Positions 1-8,255 of a stretch of 35,520 nt of DNA are shown piece after piece. The translations under genes were made by a program, and so were the position numbers. Each line of letters begins with the position of its first letter. Position 1 is the stretch's first letter. The stretch comes from Helicobacteraceae bacterium. GTDB taxonomy: Bacteria > Campylobacterota > Campylobacteria > Campylobacterales > Sulfurimonadaceae. The stretch spans positions 1 through 35,520 of the forward strand of contig JAMONY010000041.1 of assembly GCA_027066325.1 (NCBI GenBank), written 5' to 3'. Under the pieces are notes generated by a model. It was not told the DNA's origin. It ran no database searches and was given only the letters and a program-made list of their open reading frames with translations.

Positions 1-38
1 AAATAACATCTTACCATCAAGAGAGTGAGAGAGAAAAC

Positions 39-773
39 ATGACAAAACTTAGTGTAAATTTAAACAAAATAGCACTACTTAGAAATTCGCGCGGTCGCGA
101 CTTCCCTAATGTTGTTGATTTTGCAAAAAAATTTATTGACTTAGGGGCTGAGGGCATAACTATTCATCCGCGACAAGATGAGAGACATATTACCCAACAA
201 GATGCAGTTGATTTAGGAGACCTATTGTCAACCTATAGTGATGTTGAGTTCAATATTGAAGGCTACCCATCAAGAGAGTTTTTAGATCTAATTGCAAAAG
301 TTAAACCTACACAGTGTACGCTTGTACCTGACTCTCCCGAACAATTGACTTCTGATCACGGATGGGATCTTTTAAAGGATGGAGATTTTGTTAAAGATGT
401 CTGCTCTTTACTTTTAGATTTAGATGTTAGAGCGGCTATATTTTTAGACCCTGATATTGACCAAATCAGACTTGCCCCAGAGACTAGAACAAAAAGAGTT
501 GAGTTGTATACTGAAACTTATGCTGCTTCATTTCAGAATAGAAACAGCGCTAAGATTTTTAAACAATTTAATCAAGCTTCAGTAGAGGCTCAAAAACTTG
601 GATTGGGCGTGAATGCTGGACATGACTTAGATCTACTGAACTTGCCTAAATTTTTAGAGATCAAAAATATCTTAGAGGTTTCAATTGGGCATGTGCTTAC
701 TGTCGAATGTATTGAGCAAGGTATGAAAAAAGTGGTAGATAGATATCTAAACATTTGTAAACAGAGTGCTTAA
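39..773 (+). CDS. pdxJ: Pyridoxine 5'-phosphate synthase PdxJ
   Basis: PdxJ condenses 1-deoxy-D-xylulose 5-phosphate with 3-amino-2-oxopropyl phosphate (from PdxA) to give pyridoxine 5'-phosphate, in the DXP-dependent vitamin B6 pathway in the cytosol. The 244-residue length is normal for the family. Family landmarks visible: N-terminal VNLNKIALLRNSRG, the phosphate/substrate segment IHPRQDERHIT, NIEGYPS, LVPDSPEQLTSDHGWD, the glycine-rich VNAGHDLDLLN and the C-terminal SIGHVLTVE. The start ATG follows a purine-rich GAGAGTGAGAGAG stretch. Only 38 bases of upstream sequence are present, so an operon partner cannot be judged; pdxA precedes pdxJ in other Campylobacterota (recalled). It converges on adk. 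Confidence 0.96.
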   Translation: MTKLSVNLNKIALLRNSRGRDFPNVVDFAKKFIDLGAEGITIHPRQDERHITQQDAVDLGDLLSTYSDVEFNIEGYPSREFLDLIAKVKPTQCTLVPDSPEQLTSDHGWDLLKDGDFVKDVCSLLLDLDVRAAIFLDPDIDQIRLAPETRTKRVELYTETYAASFQNRNSAKIFKQFNQASVEAQKLGLGVNAGHDLDLLNLPKFLEIKNILEVSIGHVLTVECIEQGMKKVVDRYLNICKQSA

Positions 774-776
774 AAG

Positions 777-807
777 CTTAGAAACCAATGAAAAATTGGA
801 TTCTAAG
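777..807. terminator. Bidirectional hairpin terminator between pdxJ and adk
   Basis: Seen directly: a 7-bp arm CTTAGAA (777-783), an A:A mismatch, a 5-bp arm CCAAT (785-789), loop GAAAA, then ATTGG (795-799) and TTCTAAG (801-807). A TTTT run follows at 811-814 on the plus strand. AAAA at 772-775 supplies a T run on the minus strand. It lies in the 50-base gap between the two convergent genes, so it can stop both transcripts. Confidence 0.7.
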
Positions 808-823
808 GGATTTTGAGTCTATC

Positions 824-1393
824 TTAGCTTAAACTGAGCACAAAAGTCTCCATCTCCTCTACAACCTGCTCTATGGTTCGCTCACCATCTATCTTTTTTA
901 GTAGTTTTTTGTTACTGTAGAAGTTCTGGATATCTAACAACGGCTCTGTATAGACACTCATACGGTTGTTAAAAACTTCTGCATTATCATCATCACCTCT
1001 AGCTCTACCTAAAACCCTATCTTTTGCAACTCCAACACTTACAACTACCTCTATAACACTCACAAGCTCAACACTTGACTCACTAGCTAAGTAGCTATCT
1101 AGCTCTCTCATCTGCTCAACTGATCTTGGATAACCATCAATGAGCACTACTGGTGTTGGAGCTTTCTTGATCGCCTCTACTATGGTCTTGATCACAATCT
1201 CTATGGGTACAAGATTGCCTTTTGAGATATAGCTCTCTATAAGCTTACCCTGCTCGCTACCACTTGCTACTTCTGCTCTAAACATATCACCTGTTGAGTA
1301 GTGCGTAATCTGCTCATTTTGCTCTGCAATAATCTGCGCATCTGTTGTCTTGCCACTACCTGGTGCACCTATGATTAAAAATAATCTCTTCAT
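824..1393 (-). CDS. adk: Adenylate kinase
   Basis: Adk catalyses ATP + AMP = 2 ADP in the cytosol. The 189-residue protein has the P-loop GAPGSGKTT (about residues 9-17), the AMP-site segment YSTGDMFRAEV, DGYPRS, and a short LID region around RGDDDNAEVFNNRM. It therefore belongs to the short-LID class without a zinc-binding insert. The ATG is preceded by a strong AAGGAGAG ribosome binding site, and that site overlaps the end of aspS, whose stop lies 9 bases upstream. Co-transcription and coupling with aspS are likely; aspS-adk adjacency is as I recall it from Campylobacter. Confidence 0.96.
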   Translation of the reverse strand: MKRLFLIIGAPGSGKTTDAQIIAEQNEQITHYSTGDMFRAEVASGSEQGKLIESYISKGNLVPIEIVIKTIVEAIKKAPTPVVLIDGYPRSVEQMRELDSYLASESSVELVSVIEVVVSVGVAKDRVLGRARGDDDNAEVFNNRMSVYTEPLLDIQNFYSNKKLLKKIDGERTIEQVVEEMETFVLSLS

Positions 1394-1402
1394 CTTCTCT
1401 CC

Positions 1403-3169
1403 TTAGTTTTGTGTTTGGCGTAAGCGGATATGTAGATCACGCAACTGAGTGCTGTCTACACTATTTGGTGCTTTTGTAAGTAGACATGAGGCTTTTTGAG
1501 TCTTTGGAAATGCTATAACATCGCGAATGCTATCTTTTGAAGCAAGTATCATGATGAGCCTATCAAGACCCATAGCAAATCCACCATGTGGAGGTGCTCC
1601 AAACTTAAGTGCATCTAACAAGAAGCCAAATTTTTGCTCCTGCTCCTCTTTGCTAATACCAAGCAGATCAAACACTTTAGACTGTAGGTGCTCTTGATGT
1701 ATACGGATAGATCCGCCACCTAACTCAACACCATTTAGTACTATATCGTATGCTATAGACTCTATCTGCTCAACATTATCACACTCAAGATTTTTAGGCA
1801 TAGTAAATGGATGATGAAGTGCTTTTAGATTACCATCTTCTAACTCAAACATAGGAAAATCTACAACCCAAACAAACTCAAATCTATCTGAATCTATAAG
1901 ATCCATCTTCTCATGTTCTGCTATATAGATCCTAAATCTTCCCATGTAGTCCAATACACGCTTCTTATGACCAGCACCAAAAAAGACAACATCTCCAACT
2001 TTAAGAGAGCATCGCTCAATGATAAGCTCAATATCTTCTGGTTGAAAAAACTTTATAAGTGGACCTTTTAGCCCATCCTCTTTCATCTGAAAATACCCCA
2101 AGCCTTGAGCACCAAACTGTCTAACATACTCCTCAAAGCCCTTCATCTCGCGTTTTGAGAAGATGGTATCACCCTGTGGTACCTTAAGAGCTTTGATACG
2201 GTTAGAGATAGGATCTTTTGCTATCTTTGAGAAGATCTCATTGTCACATCGCTCAAAGATATCGATCACATCTACCATACCAAGGTCATATCTTAAATCT
2301 GGTTTATCAGAACCATACTTCTCCATAGCATCGCTATAAGTTATGCGATTAAATGGTGTAGCTATAGTGTGTCCAGCTGCACTAAACATTGCAACTATAA
2401 GCTGCTCTGCCACATCTATGATCTGCTCTTGATCACAAAAGCTCATCTCAACATCTATCTGTGTAAATTCAGGCTGGCGATCTGCTCTTAGATCTTCATC
2501 TCTAAAGCATTTTGCTATCTGAAAATATCTATCGAACCCTGCAACCATGAGAAGTTGCTTGAAAAGCTGAGGAGATTGAGGAAGTGCGTAAAACTCTCCA
2601 TCATGAACACGACTTGGCACAAGGTAATCTCTAGCACCCTCAGGAGTTGACTTAGTAAGTATCGGTGTCTCAACTTCTAAACAGCCTAACTGATCCAATA
2701 TATTTCTAGCAGCAATAGCTACTTTTGAGCGTAGCGCAAATGTCTCATAAGAGCTTTTTGAACGCAGATCAAGGTAGCGATACCTTAACTTGGTCTCCTC
2801 ACCAACACTCTCATCTCCTATCACAAAAGGTACAGGAGAAGAGCGGTTTTCGATGATTAGCTCATCTACCACAATCTCAATCTCACCAGTTTTTAATCGT
2901 TTATTGGTTAGTCCTTCACCTCTTAAGCGCACCGAACCTTTGGCGATAAGCACAAATTCATCGCGCACTCCAGATGCCACTTCATGTGCGCCTGCACTAT
3001 CTGCTGGATCACAAACAAGCTGTATAAGACCACTTCTATCACGCAGATCGATAAAAATAATACCGCCATGATCGCGATAGCTATTTGCCCAACCTGCCAC
3101 TTCAACACACTTTCCAACATCATCTTTACCCAGATCAGTACAGTAGTGACTTCTCAAAACGAACTCCAT
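1403..3169 (-). CDS. aspS: Aspartate--tRNA(Asp/Asn) ligase
   Basis: Class II aminoacyl-tRNA synthetase of 588 residues, the usual length of bacterial-type AspRS with the GAD insertion. Visible: N-terminal OB-fold anticodon-binding domain (about 1-105), motif 2 [16 protein letters not shown] (about 222-237), and motif 3 with [10 protein letters not shown] near the C-terminus. In related Campylobacterota the enzyme is non-discriminating and also charges tRNA(Asn) for later amidation by GatCAB; that is inferred here from relatives, not read from residues. First gene of the aspS-adk unit, with an extended -10 promoter 15 bases upstream. Only a weak TTGAG precedes the ATG. Confidence 0.97.
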   Translation of the reverse strand: MEFVLRSHYCTDLGKDDVGKCVEVAGWANSYRDHGGIIFIDLRDRSGLIQLVCDPADSAGAHEVASGVRDEFVLIAKGSVRLRGEGLTNKRLKTGEIEIVVDELIIENRSSPVPFVIGDESVGEETKLRYRYLDLRSKSSYETFALRSKVAIAARNILDQLGCLEVETPILTKSTPEGARDYLVPSRVHDGEFYALPQSPQLFKQLLMVAGFDRYFQIAKCFRDEDLRADRQPEFTQIDVEMSFCDQEQIIDVAEQLIVAMFSAAGHTIATPFNRITYSDAMEKYGSDKPDLRYDLGMVDVIDIFERCDNEIFSKIAKDPISNRIKALKVPQGDTIFSKREMKGFEEYVRQFGAQGLGYFQMKEDGLKGPLIKFFQPEDIELIIERCSLKVGDVVFFGAGHKKRVLDYMGRFRIYIAEHEKMDLIDSDRFEFVWVVDFPMFELEDGNLKALHHPFTMPKNLECDNVEQIESIAYDIVLNGVELGGGSIRIHQEHLQSKVFDLLGISKEEQEQKFGFLLDALKFGAPPHGGFAMGLDRLIMILASKDSIRDVIAFPKTQKASCLLTKAPNSVDSTQLRDLHIRLRQTQN

Positions 3170-3190
3170 TAATACTCAATATTTTCCGCG

Positions 3191-3199
3191 ATTATAGCA
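3191..3199 (-). promoter_or_regulatory. Extended -10 promoter of aspS-adk
   Basis: On the minus strand TGC is followed by TATAAT (complement of 3191-3196), a perfect extended -10. The predicted start point near 3184 leaves a leader of about 15 nt before the aspS ATG. The rest of the 239-base gap 3170-3408 holds the divergent promoter for the DUF1800 operon and a small imperfect inverted repeat, GTGGCTTA/TAAGCAC with one bulge (3227-3245). I saw no small gene in it. Confidence 0.6.
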
Positions 3200-3367
3200 A
3201 ATATTCAATAAAGTAGCAGTTAAAAGGTGGCTTAAGGCTAAGCACTTTAGCAGACTCTGATAACTAATCTTTATTTTCACCATATTACTCTTTATATATG
3301 TTTACTTTAGCTGAACTAATACTTAATTTAATGATATTGTTTAAGAGTTTTAAGTGCTTAAAAATAG

Positions 3368-3373
3368 TATACT
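3368..3373 (+). promoter_or_regulatory. Putative -10 box of the DUF1800-DUF1501 operon
   Basis: TATACT at 3368-3373 would give a start point near 3380 and a 29-nt leader that carries GAGGAAA, a good ribosome binding site before the ATG at 3409. An alternative AT-rich box (TATAAA at 3380-3385) is also present, so the exact start is uncertain. Confidence 0.4.
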
Positions 3374-3408
3374 TACGATTATAAATAAAACTAATCGAGG
3401 AAATAGCT

Positions 3409-5859
3409 ATGGTATTGAGAACAACCCTAACAGCGATCTTGCTGGCGCTTATGCTAGGAGGATGTGTTACGACCGAAGAGGAGCTAGATGATACAGGCTC
3501 ATCATCTTCTAGTGCTACCAACTCTCCACAGACCATTAGCAGCTCATCTATAACAAATAGCAGCTCATCCACCCATACCGTCATATCAAAATCTTCAAGC
3601 AGTAGCTCAACACAAACACGCTCAAGTAGTTCTCAAAATCAAACTAGTAGCACAGTATCTGCAGCATCAAGCATCTCTACAGCAGCATCATCTAGCACAA
3701 TCAACATATCATCAAGTGGCACATCTTCATCATCTAGCCTAGCCACATCTTCATCAAATAGTCTCATAGCATCTTCATCAAGTAGCTTAACTGTCTCATC
3801 AAGCTCTTCATCGAGTAGCCCAATAGTAAAAACCATCAGAATCCAACCATTTGCAAGTCTCACAAGAGAAGAGTACTTTAAACCTATCACAATCAAGCCG
3901 ACAATAACCTACAACGGTTCAGAAACTCTACGATATTTTTTAGAAAATAGCAATCCATCGCTCATTAATGCTTCAGTAAACTCAAGTGGAACCATTACTA
4001 TCTCAAGTACAGGAAATGGTACAGGAGTAGGGGTAAGTAGATTAAAACTCATAGCCTTTACTAGTACAAGTACCCATAGTCACTCATTTACGATCACAAT
4101 AAAAGCAGCAACAAGTGGTGGAGTATCCGCACTGGCTTTTAATGTAGTAAACGATAGAGACTGGGATGAGACAGCTGTGCGTAAAGTCTTATATACCTTT
4201 GCTTATGGTGGACATGCTACCGATAGGCAGATTAAGACTTGGGCAGATATGTCAGCAGAGCGTGCCATAGTTCAAATGTTAACATTAAATCCAAAAAACA
4301 ACCTACTCTCTCCGCTGCAAAATAGCACTCTTCCAAACACAACATCTCTTGAGACATTGTCAAAATTCTGGAGCAGTAATAACCGTTCAAATTTTATCAA
4401 GTCTGATGAAAAAGAGCGTTTTAATGTGGCACCTAGATCTTGGGGAGCGCCTGAAACAAGCTGGACAACAGCTGTTTTTAGTAGAGGGCTTAACCCGTTT
4501 GTGCATCGTGTAGGCTTCTGGGAGACCAACTTTCATATGTCTGTAAGTAGAGCATCAGGCATATACCCTCTACCGTTATTTAGTTTCTATGATGGCATCA
4601 TGGATCTGCTTAGTAAAAATAGAAGCTACAAAGATGTCATAGCCAAAGGAGCAAAAAGTGCAGCGGTAGCATACCAGTACGGACACAATAAAAATGTATT
4701 TAGAAATGGTCGATTTAGAGGAAATGAGGACTTTGCAAGAGAGTACCACCAGCTCTTTTTTGGTATCTTAGGAGAGTATGATCATAGCTACCATGAAGAG
4801 ACTGCTATCCCAAATACAGCTAGAGCACTTACAGATATGAGAGCTGTATTTAAAACAGAAACTGCTGGTGGACCAGATCGCGTTGTAACTTTTGGTACTG
4901 AATTTCACTATGATGCAGATTTGGACATACTACATGAGACGATATCTGGAGATAGAGCAGATAAAAAGATAGATGCCATAGCAGATATAGCCATAAAACA
5001 TGAAGAGAGCCTAAAAAATCTTCCTGTTACGATTATTAGCCATTTTGCAGATGACACATTAACAGCACCAACCATAGATAGGATTCGTAGAAGCTGGGCA
5101 ATGATGGATACTAAGAGACTATTGCCATTCTTAAGAGCATATGCAATCTCTACAGATTTTCACAATCCATCGCGTATTAAGTATGCAAGCTCCATACAAC
5201 GCATGGTAAGCACCTTAAATCTTCTTACTATTGAGAATGAAGAGGTTGGATACATGTTCTACAGTCCAACATGGTGGCTCTCAAGAGAAGATATTAGAAT
5301 TTTTACTCCAAAACATGCTGTATTTGGACACCAAACAGGTCTTGAAGCATCCAATGATGGCAATATCTTTAGGTTAAACTACAATCTAAGCACACAGTTT
5401 GGATGGTTATACTGGAGATACTACACTTGTGATGGAAAGTGTAAAAAAGATGCCAACAACAATCCTATAACAACTTGGGAAAAAAAGTGGCAAAATGTCA
5501 TACCTGCAAACAGTAGAGGTGAGTATATCGTTGAAGATGTAGCTCGCTGGCTATGGGAGAGGTTTATAGTAGATGGTGGAAAGCACTACGGCGCCTTAGA
5601 GAGAGCTCATGTAGTAGCCCTTCTTAATGGCAAAGATCTATCACTACTAATCAACAGAGCAAATCCGCTAGCTGTATATAACAAAAATCAGATCACAAAC
5701 AACAGCAGTATAAAAACTCTTATCCATGACGCCTCAGTTGCAAAAATGGATCTTAAAAGTAGTGATGGAGCAAAACAGAGAGCTGCTAACTACAGGGTGA
5801 ATTTAGCGATATCATTTATAGTAGCAACACCTTACATATATGCACAAGAAGGACGATAA
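3409..5859 (+). CDS. DUF1800-family lipoprotein with poly-serine linker
   Basis: 816 residues. Residues 1-19 form a lipoprotein signal ending in LGGC (Cys19). Residues about 31-137 are an almost pure Ser/Thr linker, followed by an Ig/cadherin-like beta region (about 140-232). From about 245 the sequence resembles DUF1800 proteins, with VRKVLYTFAYGGHATDRQI and the FFGILGEYDHSYHEETAIPNTARALTDM segment. DUF1800 proteins are typically encoded next to DUF1501 proteins, as here, where the stop overlaps the next ATG (TAATG). The biochemical function of the pair is not known to me. The long Ser linker suggests a tethered domain held away from a membrane. The ATG has a GAGGAAA site. Family assignment is from sequence memory and gene pairing. 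Confidence 0.8.
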   Translation: MVLRTTLTAILLALMLGGCVTTEEELDDTGSSSSSATNSPQTISSSSITNSSSSTHTVISKSSSSSSTQTRSSSSQNQTSSTVSAASSISTAASSSTINISSSGTSSSSSLATSSSNSLIASSSSSLTVSSSSSSSSPIVKTIRIQPFASLTREEYFKPITIKPTITYNGSETLRYFLENSNPSLINASVNSSGTITISSTGNGTGVGVSRLKLIAFTSTSTHSHSFTITIKAATSGGVSALAFNVVNDRDWDETAVRKVLYTFAYGGHATDRQIKTWADMSAERAIVQMLTLNPKNNLLSPLQNSTLPNTTSLETLSKFWSSNNRSNFIKSDEKERFNVAPRSWGAPETSWTTAVFSRGLNPFVHRVGFWETNFHMSVSRASGIYPLPLFSFYDGIMDLLSKNRSYKDVIAKGAKSAAVAYQYGHNKNVFRNGRFRGNEDFAREYHQLFFGILGEYDHSYHEETAIPNTARALTDMRAVFKTETAGGPDRVVTFGTEFHYDADLDILHETISGDRADKKIDAIADIAIKHEESLKNLPVTIISHFADDTLTAPTIDRIRRSWAMMDTKRLLPFLRAYAISTDFHNPSRIKYASSIQRMVSTLNLLTIENEEVGYMFYSPTWWLSREDIRIFTPKHAVFGHQTGLEASNDGNIFRLNYNLSTQFGWLYWRYYTCDGKCKKDANNNPITTWEKKWQNVIPANSRGEYIVEDVARWLWERFIVDGGKHYGALERAHVVALLNGKDLSLLINRANPLAVYNKNQITNNSSIKTLIHDASVAKMDLKSSDGAKQRAANYRVNLAISFIVATPYIYAQEGR
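3721..3792 (+). repeat. Imperfect 24-bp in-frame tandem repeat in the poly-Ser linker
   Basis: The core CATCTTCATCA recurs at 24-base spacing (starting about 3722, 3746 and 3770). It encodes three diverged 8-residue units: TSSSSSLA, TSSSNSLI and ASSSSSLT. Because the period is a multiple of three, copy-number change would lengthen or shorten the linker without a frameshift. The flanking linker is also Ser-rich but less regular. Confidence 0.6.
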
Positions 5860-7283
5860 TGAAACGACGCGATTTTATTAAACTATCAGTAAATGCGGCT
5901 ATATGCTTAGCTATTGGTGGGGCAACAACAGCCAATGCTGCAACCAATACGCCTAGAACAGTTATTGACTTAATGCTAGATGGGGGTCCAGACTTTAGGC
6001 ATCTTATAGTTCCTCCATTTACAACAGCTTCAAATAGTTACGCAGCTGCATACTGGAGAGCTCGTGCCTCAATCTTTAGATCTACTCCAGACAACACAAC
6101 AAAGCTTAGACAGGCGTATCGTGACAACTATGATGAAGTTGTATACAAGGGTGTTAGGTTTGGCATACTTAAATCGTGCGCTTGGCTAAAGAGTGAGATC
6201 TTAAAAGGTAATGTTGCTATCTTTAGTAATGTATTTGCCTCAACCAATAGAGATCACTCACACTCAAAACTGATGCTAGAGTCAGGCTCACTAGAGACAG
6301 GTCCACTGGAGACCGAAATTAGTGGCTGGGGAGGCAGATCTGCAGCAGAACTAAATAGCAATGTAGTTGCAATGACACAGGGAGTAAGAGTTGTATGTAA
6401 TGCACCAGATCCACTTGGTATCAAAGGGTATGACAATAGTCGCGTAATAAGCAACTATGATAGTCGCAACTTTGGTCTTTACAACTACGACACACAGAGT
6501 GATCTAGACAACAAGGTAGGCAATAAGAGCATATACTGGTCATCCAATGCTCTACTTAGTAGGTCACTTACTAGTTACTATAGCGCAAAAGATAGTGAAA
6601 TTCCAGCAAGCAGTCCATATAGAAAATTTATCGATCATGAAAAAAAGTTTCGTAAATTTGGTGGTAGAGTTCAAAATAGACTCAAAAGCAATGCTCTACC
6701 AAACAGTATAGAGTCACTCTACACAGGCAATAGCTCACTAAATTCAAAATACTTTGGCAAACAGATTAGAAATCTATACGATAGCTTTGTTGTGCAAGAT
6801 ATACTACAGATGAGATTTGCTAGCCTAGAGTACAAAGGGTGGGATAGCCATAGACAACAACTCAGCTCACTAGAGGCAAAATTTGGTGATCTATTTGGTC
6901 GCAATAGAGGTCTTGATACTCTAATACAGCAGCTAAATAGACTCAATAGTAACATATACAACAATAGTGTTTTTGTTGTATCTGGCGAATTTGGAAGACA
7001 GCTTAAAAGCAATAGTGACAACGGCACAGATCATGGTCGTGGTAACAACATGATCGTTATAGGCAGCAGTGTCAATGGAGGCTTTTATGGTGATCTATTT
7101 CCTCAAGAAGAGACCAATGCTCTTGAGGTGAAAAATAAAGACATAGAGGGTAAAACATCTATGTTTCAAGTCTATGCTAGAGTGCTTGATTGGCAACAAA
7201 GTGGTCTTGGGTCAAAAGTTTTTGACCTTGGAAACAAACCTATTGAGAGTGGTCTCAAACTAGCTTCGCTACTAAAAAGATAG
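5859..7283 (+). CDS. DUF1501-family protein with Tat signal
   Basis: 474 residues. The N-terminus KRRDFIKLSV plus a hydrophobic stretch ending in ANA is a twin-arginine (RRxFxK) export signal, so the protein should be exported folded. The body matches DUF1501 (a sulfatase/alkaline-phosphatase-like fold): an early DLMLDGGPD segment, WDSHRQQ in the middle, and a C-terminal VVSGEFGRQLKSNSDNGTDHGRG. The conserved His/Asp residues there resemble metal-binding positions in that fold, which is inference. It overlaps the DUF1800 gene by one base (TAATG), with AAGGA just upstream, so the two are translationally coupled. Its stop is one base from the convergent cpsB stop, with no terminator between. 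Confidence 0.82.
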   Translation: MKRRDFIKLSVNAAICLAIGGATTANAATNTPRTVIDLMLDGGPDFRHLIVPPFTTASNSYAAAYWRARASIFRSTPDNTTKLRQAYRDNYDEVVYKGVRFGILKSCAWLKSEILKGNVAIFSNVFASTNRDHSHSKLMLESGSLETGPLETEISGWGGRSAAELNSNVVAMTQGVRVVCNAPDPLGIKGYDNSRVISNYDSRNFGLYNYDTQSDLDNKVGNKSIYWSSNALLSRSLTSYYSAKDSEIPASSPYRKFIDHEKKFRKFGGRVQNRLKSNALPNSIESLYTGNSSLNSKYFGKQIRNLYDSFVVQDILQMRFASLEYKGWDSHRQQLSSLEAKFGDLFGRNRGLDTLIQQLNRLNSNIYNNSVFVVSGEFGRQLKSNSDNGTDHGRGNNMIVIGSSVNGGFYGDLFPQEETNALEVKNKDIEGKTSMFQVYARVLDWQQSGLGSKVFDLGNKPIESGLKLASLLKR

Positions 7284-7284
7284 G

Positions 7285-8235
7285 CTATAGAGTCTGATTT
7301 AGTATGTTGTTTTTTTGAAAAATTGATCTAAATAGATCTGTCTTAACAGTCTGTTGCATTGTCTTAAAGTGTCGCATATGGTGTGTATCACTTCCAACAA
7401 AATCTATCATGCCCTTATCTATAAGTATCTGTGCAAATCTTTTAACTTCTTCTGAATAGTACCCAGCAAGTGAGTTTATGTTAAGCTGAAACAATACACC
7501 TGCTCTCTTAAGACTCCTGTATCGCTCTATATCACCGATCATGTATAGGTACCGCTCAGGATGTGCCAAAACTGGTCTATACCCATGCTCTATCATAAAC
7601 TCTATCATAGAGTCCAGATTGATGGGTAGTGATGCATATGAGAGTTCAAAAAGCAGATAGTTATCTGCAAATGTCAATATATCTCTCTGCGCAATAAGCT
7701 CAATTAGATGATCATCTAAAAAGTACTCTGCAGATGCTTCTAACTCTATATTGATACGATTCTCTACTACTAGGTTATTGACAGCTCTAAGCTTAGCAAG
7801 GATAATTTTAGAGCTATTTGGATATCTGTGCGACATGATATGTGGAGTGACGATAAGCTTTGTATACCCTAGCTTCTCAAACTCTCTAATAATCGCTATG
7901 GACTCCTCTAAGCTATCTACACCATCATCTATATCTGGCATAAGATGTGAGTGAAGGTCTGTTTTGAGATACTCGCCAACTCTAACACCACCTATGCTTT
8001 TTGCTTTTTGTGTAGATATTTTTCTAAAGGCGTATAGGATCAGACCCATGCTCAATAAAGCAGCAATAATATACCATATACTACTCTGCTCATCACTCTC
8101 TTTGCTCCGTATAAATCGACTATTGTCTATGTTATTTTGGATAACAAAACTACTATTTGTATCTTGTATACTAGATCCAGATAAGCTAGCTAGCGATACA
8201 CACAAAATAGCAAAGATAGTAAAAATTAATCTCAA
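7285..8235 (-). CDS. CpsB/YwqE-family tyrosine-protein phosphatase, membrane-anchored
   Basis: PHP-fold, metal-dependent phosphotyrosine phosphatase expected to dephosphorylate the Wzc-type kinase encoded upstream. Catalytic motifs: DLHSH (93-97), VTPH (129-132), HPERY (225-229) and GSDTHH (281-286). Known CpsB/YwqE/Wzb-PHP proteins are soluble and about 240-255 residues. This one is 316 and adds an N-terminal hydrophobic signal-like segment (about 3-20), a short polar loop, and a transmembrane helix (about 53-70) followed by basic residues. That topology places the catalytic domain in the cytoplasm next to the kinase tail. The start is TTG, preceded by AGGGG, 20 bases after the wzc stop. Third gene of wza-wzc-cpsB. 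Confidence 0.88.
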   Translation of the reverse strand: MRLIFTIFAILCVSLASLSGSSIQDTNSSFVIQNNIDNSRFIRSKESDEQSSIWYIIAALLSMGLILYAFRKISTQKAKSIGGVRVGEYLKTDLHSHLMPDIDDGVDSLEESIAIIREFEKLGYTKLIVTPHIMSHRYPNSSKIILAKLRAVNNLVVENRINIELEASAEYFLDDHLIELIAQRDILTFADNYLLFELSYASLPINLDSMIEFMIEHGYRPVLAHPERYLYMIGDIERYRSLKRAGVLFQLNINSLAGYYSEEVKRFAQILIDKGMIDFVGSDTHHMRHFKTMQQTVKTDLFRSIFQKNNILNQTL

Positions 8236-8255
8236 TCTATACCCCTGTATTGACT

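Noticed and set aside
3285-3584. 99-codon minus-strand frame across the aspS/DUF1800 gap
   Set aside because: Most of it is antisense to the DUF1800 signal and Ser linker; its start has no ribosome binding site and its peptide is low-complexity shadow sequence.
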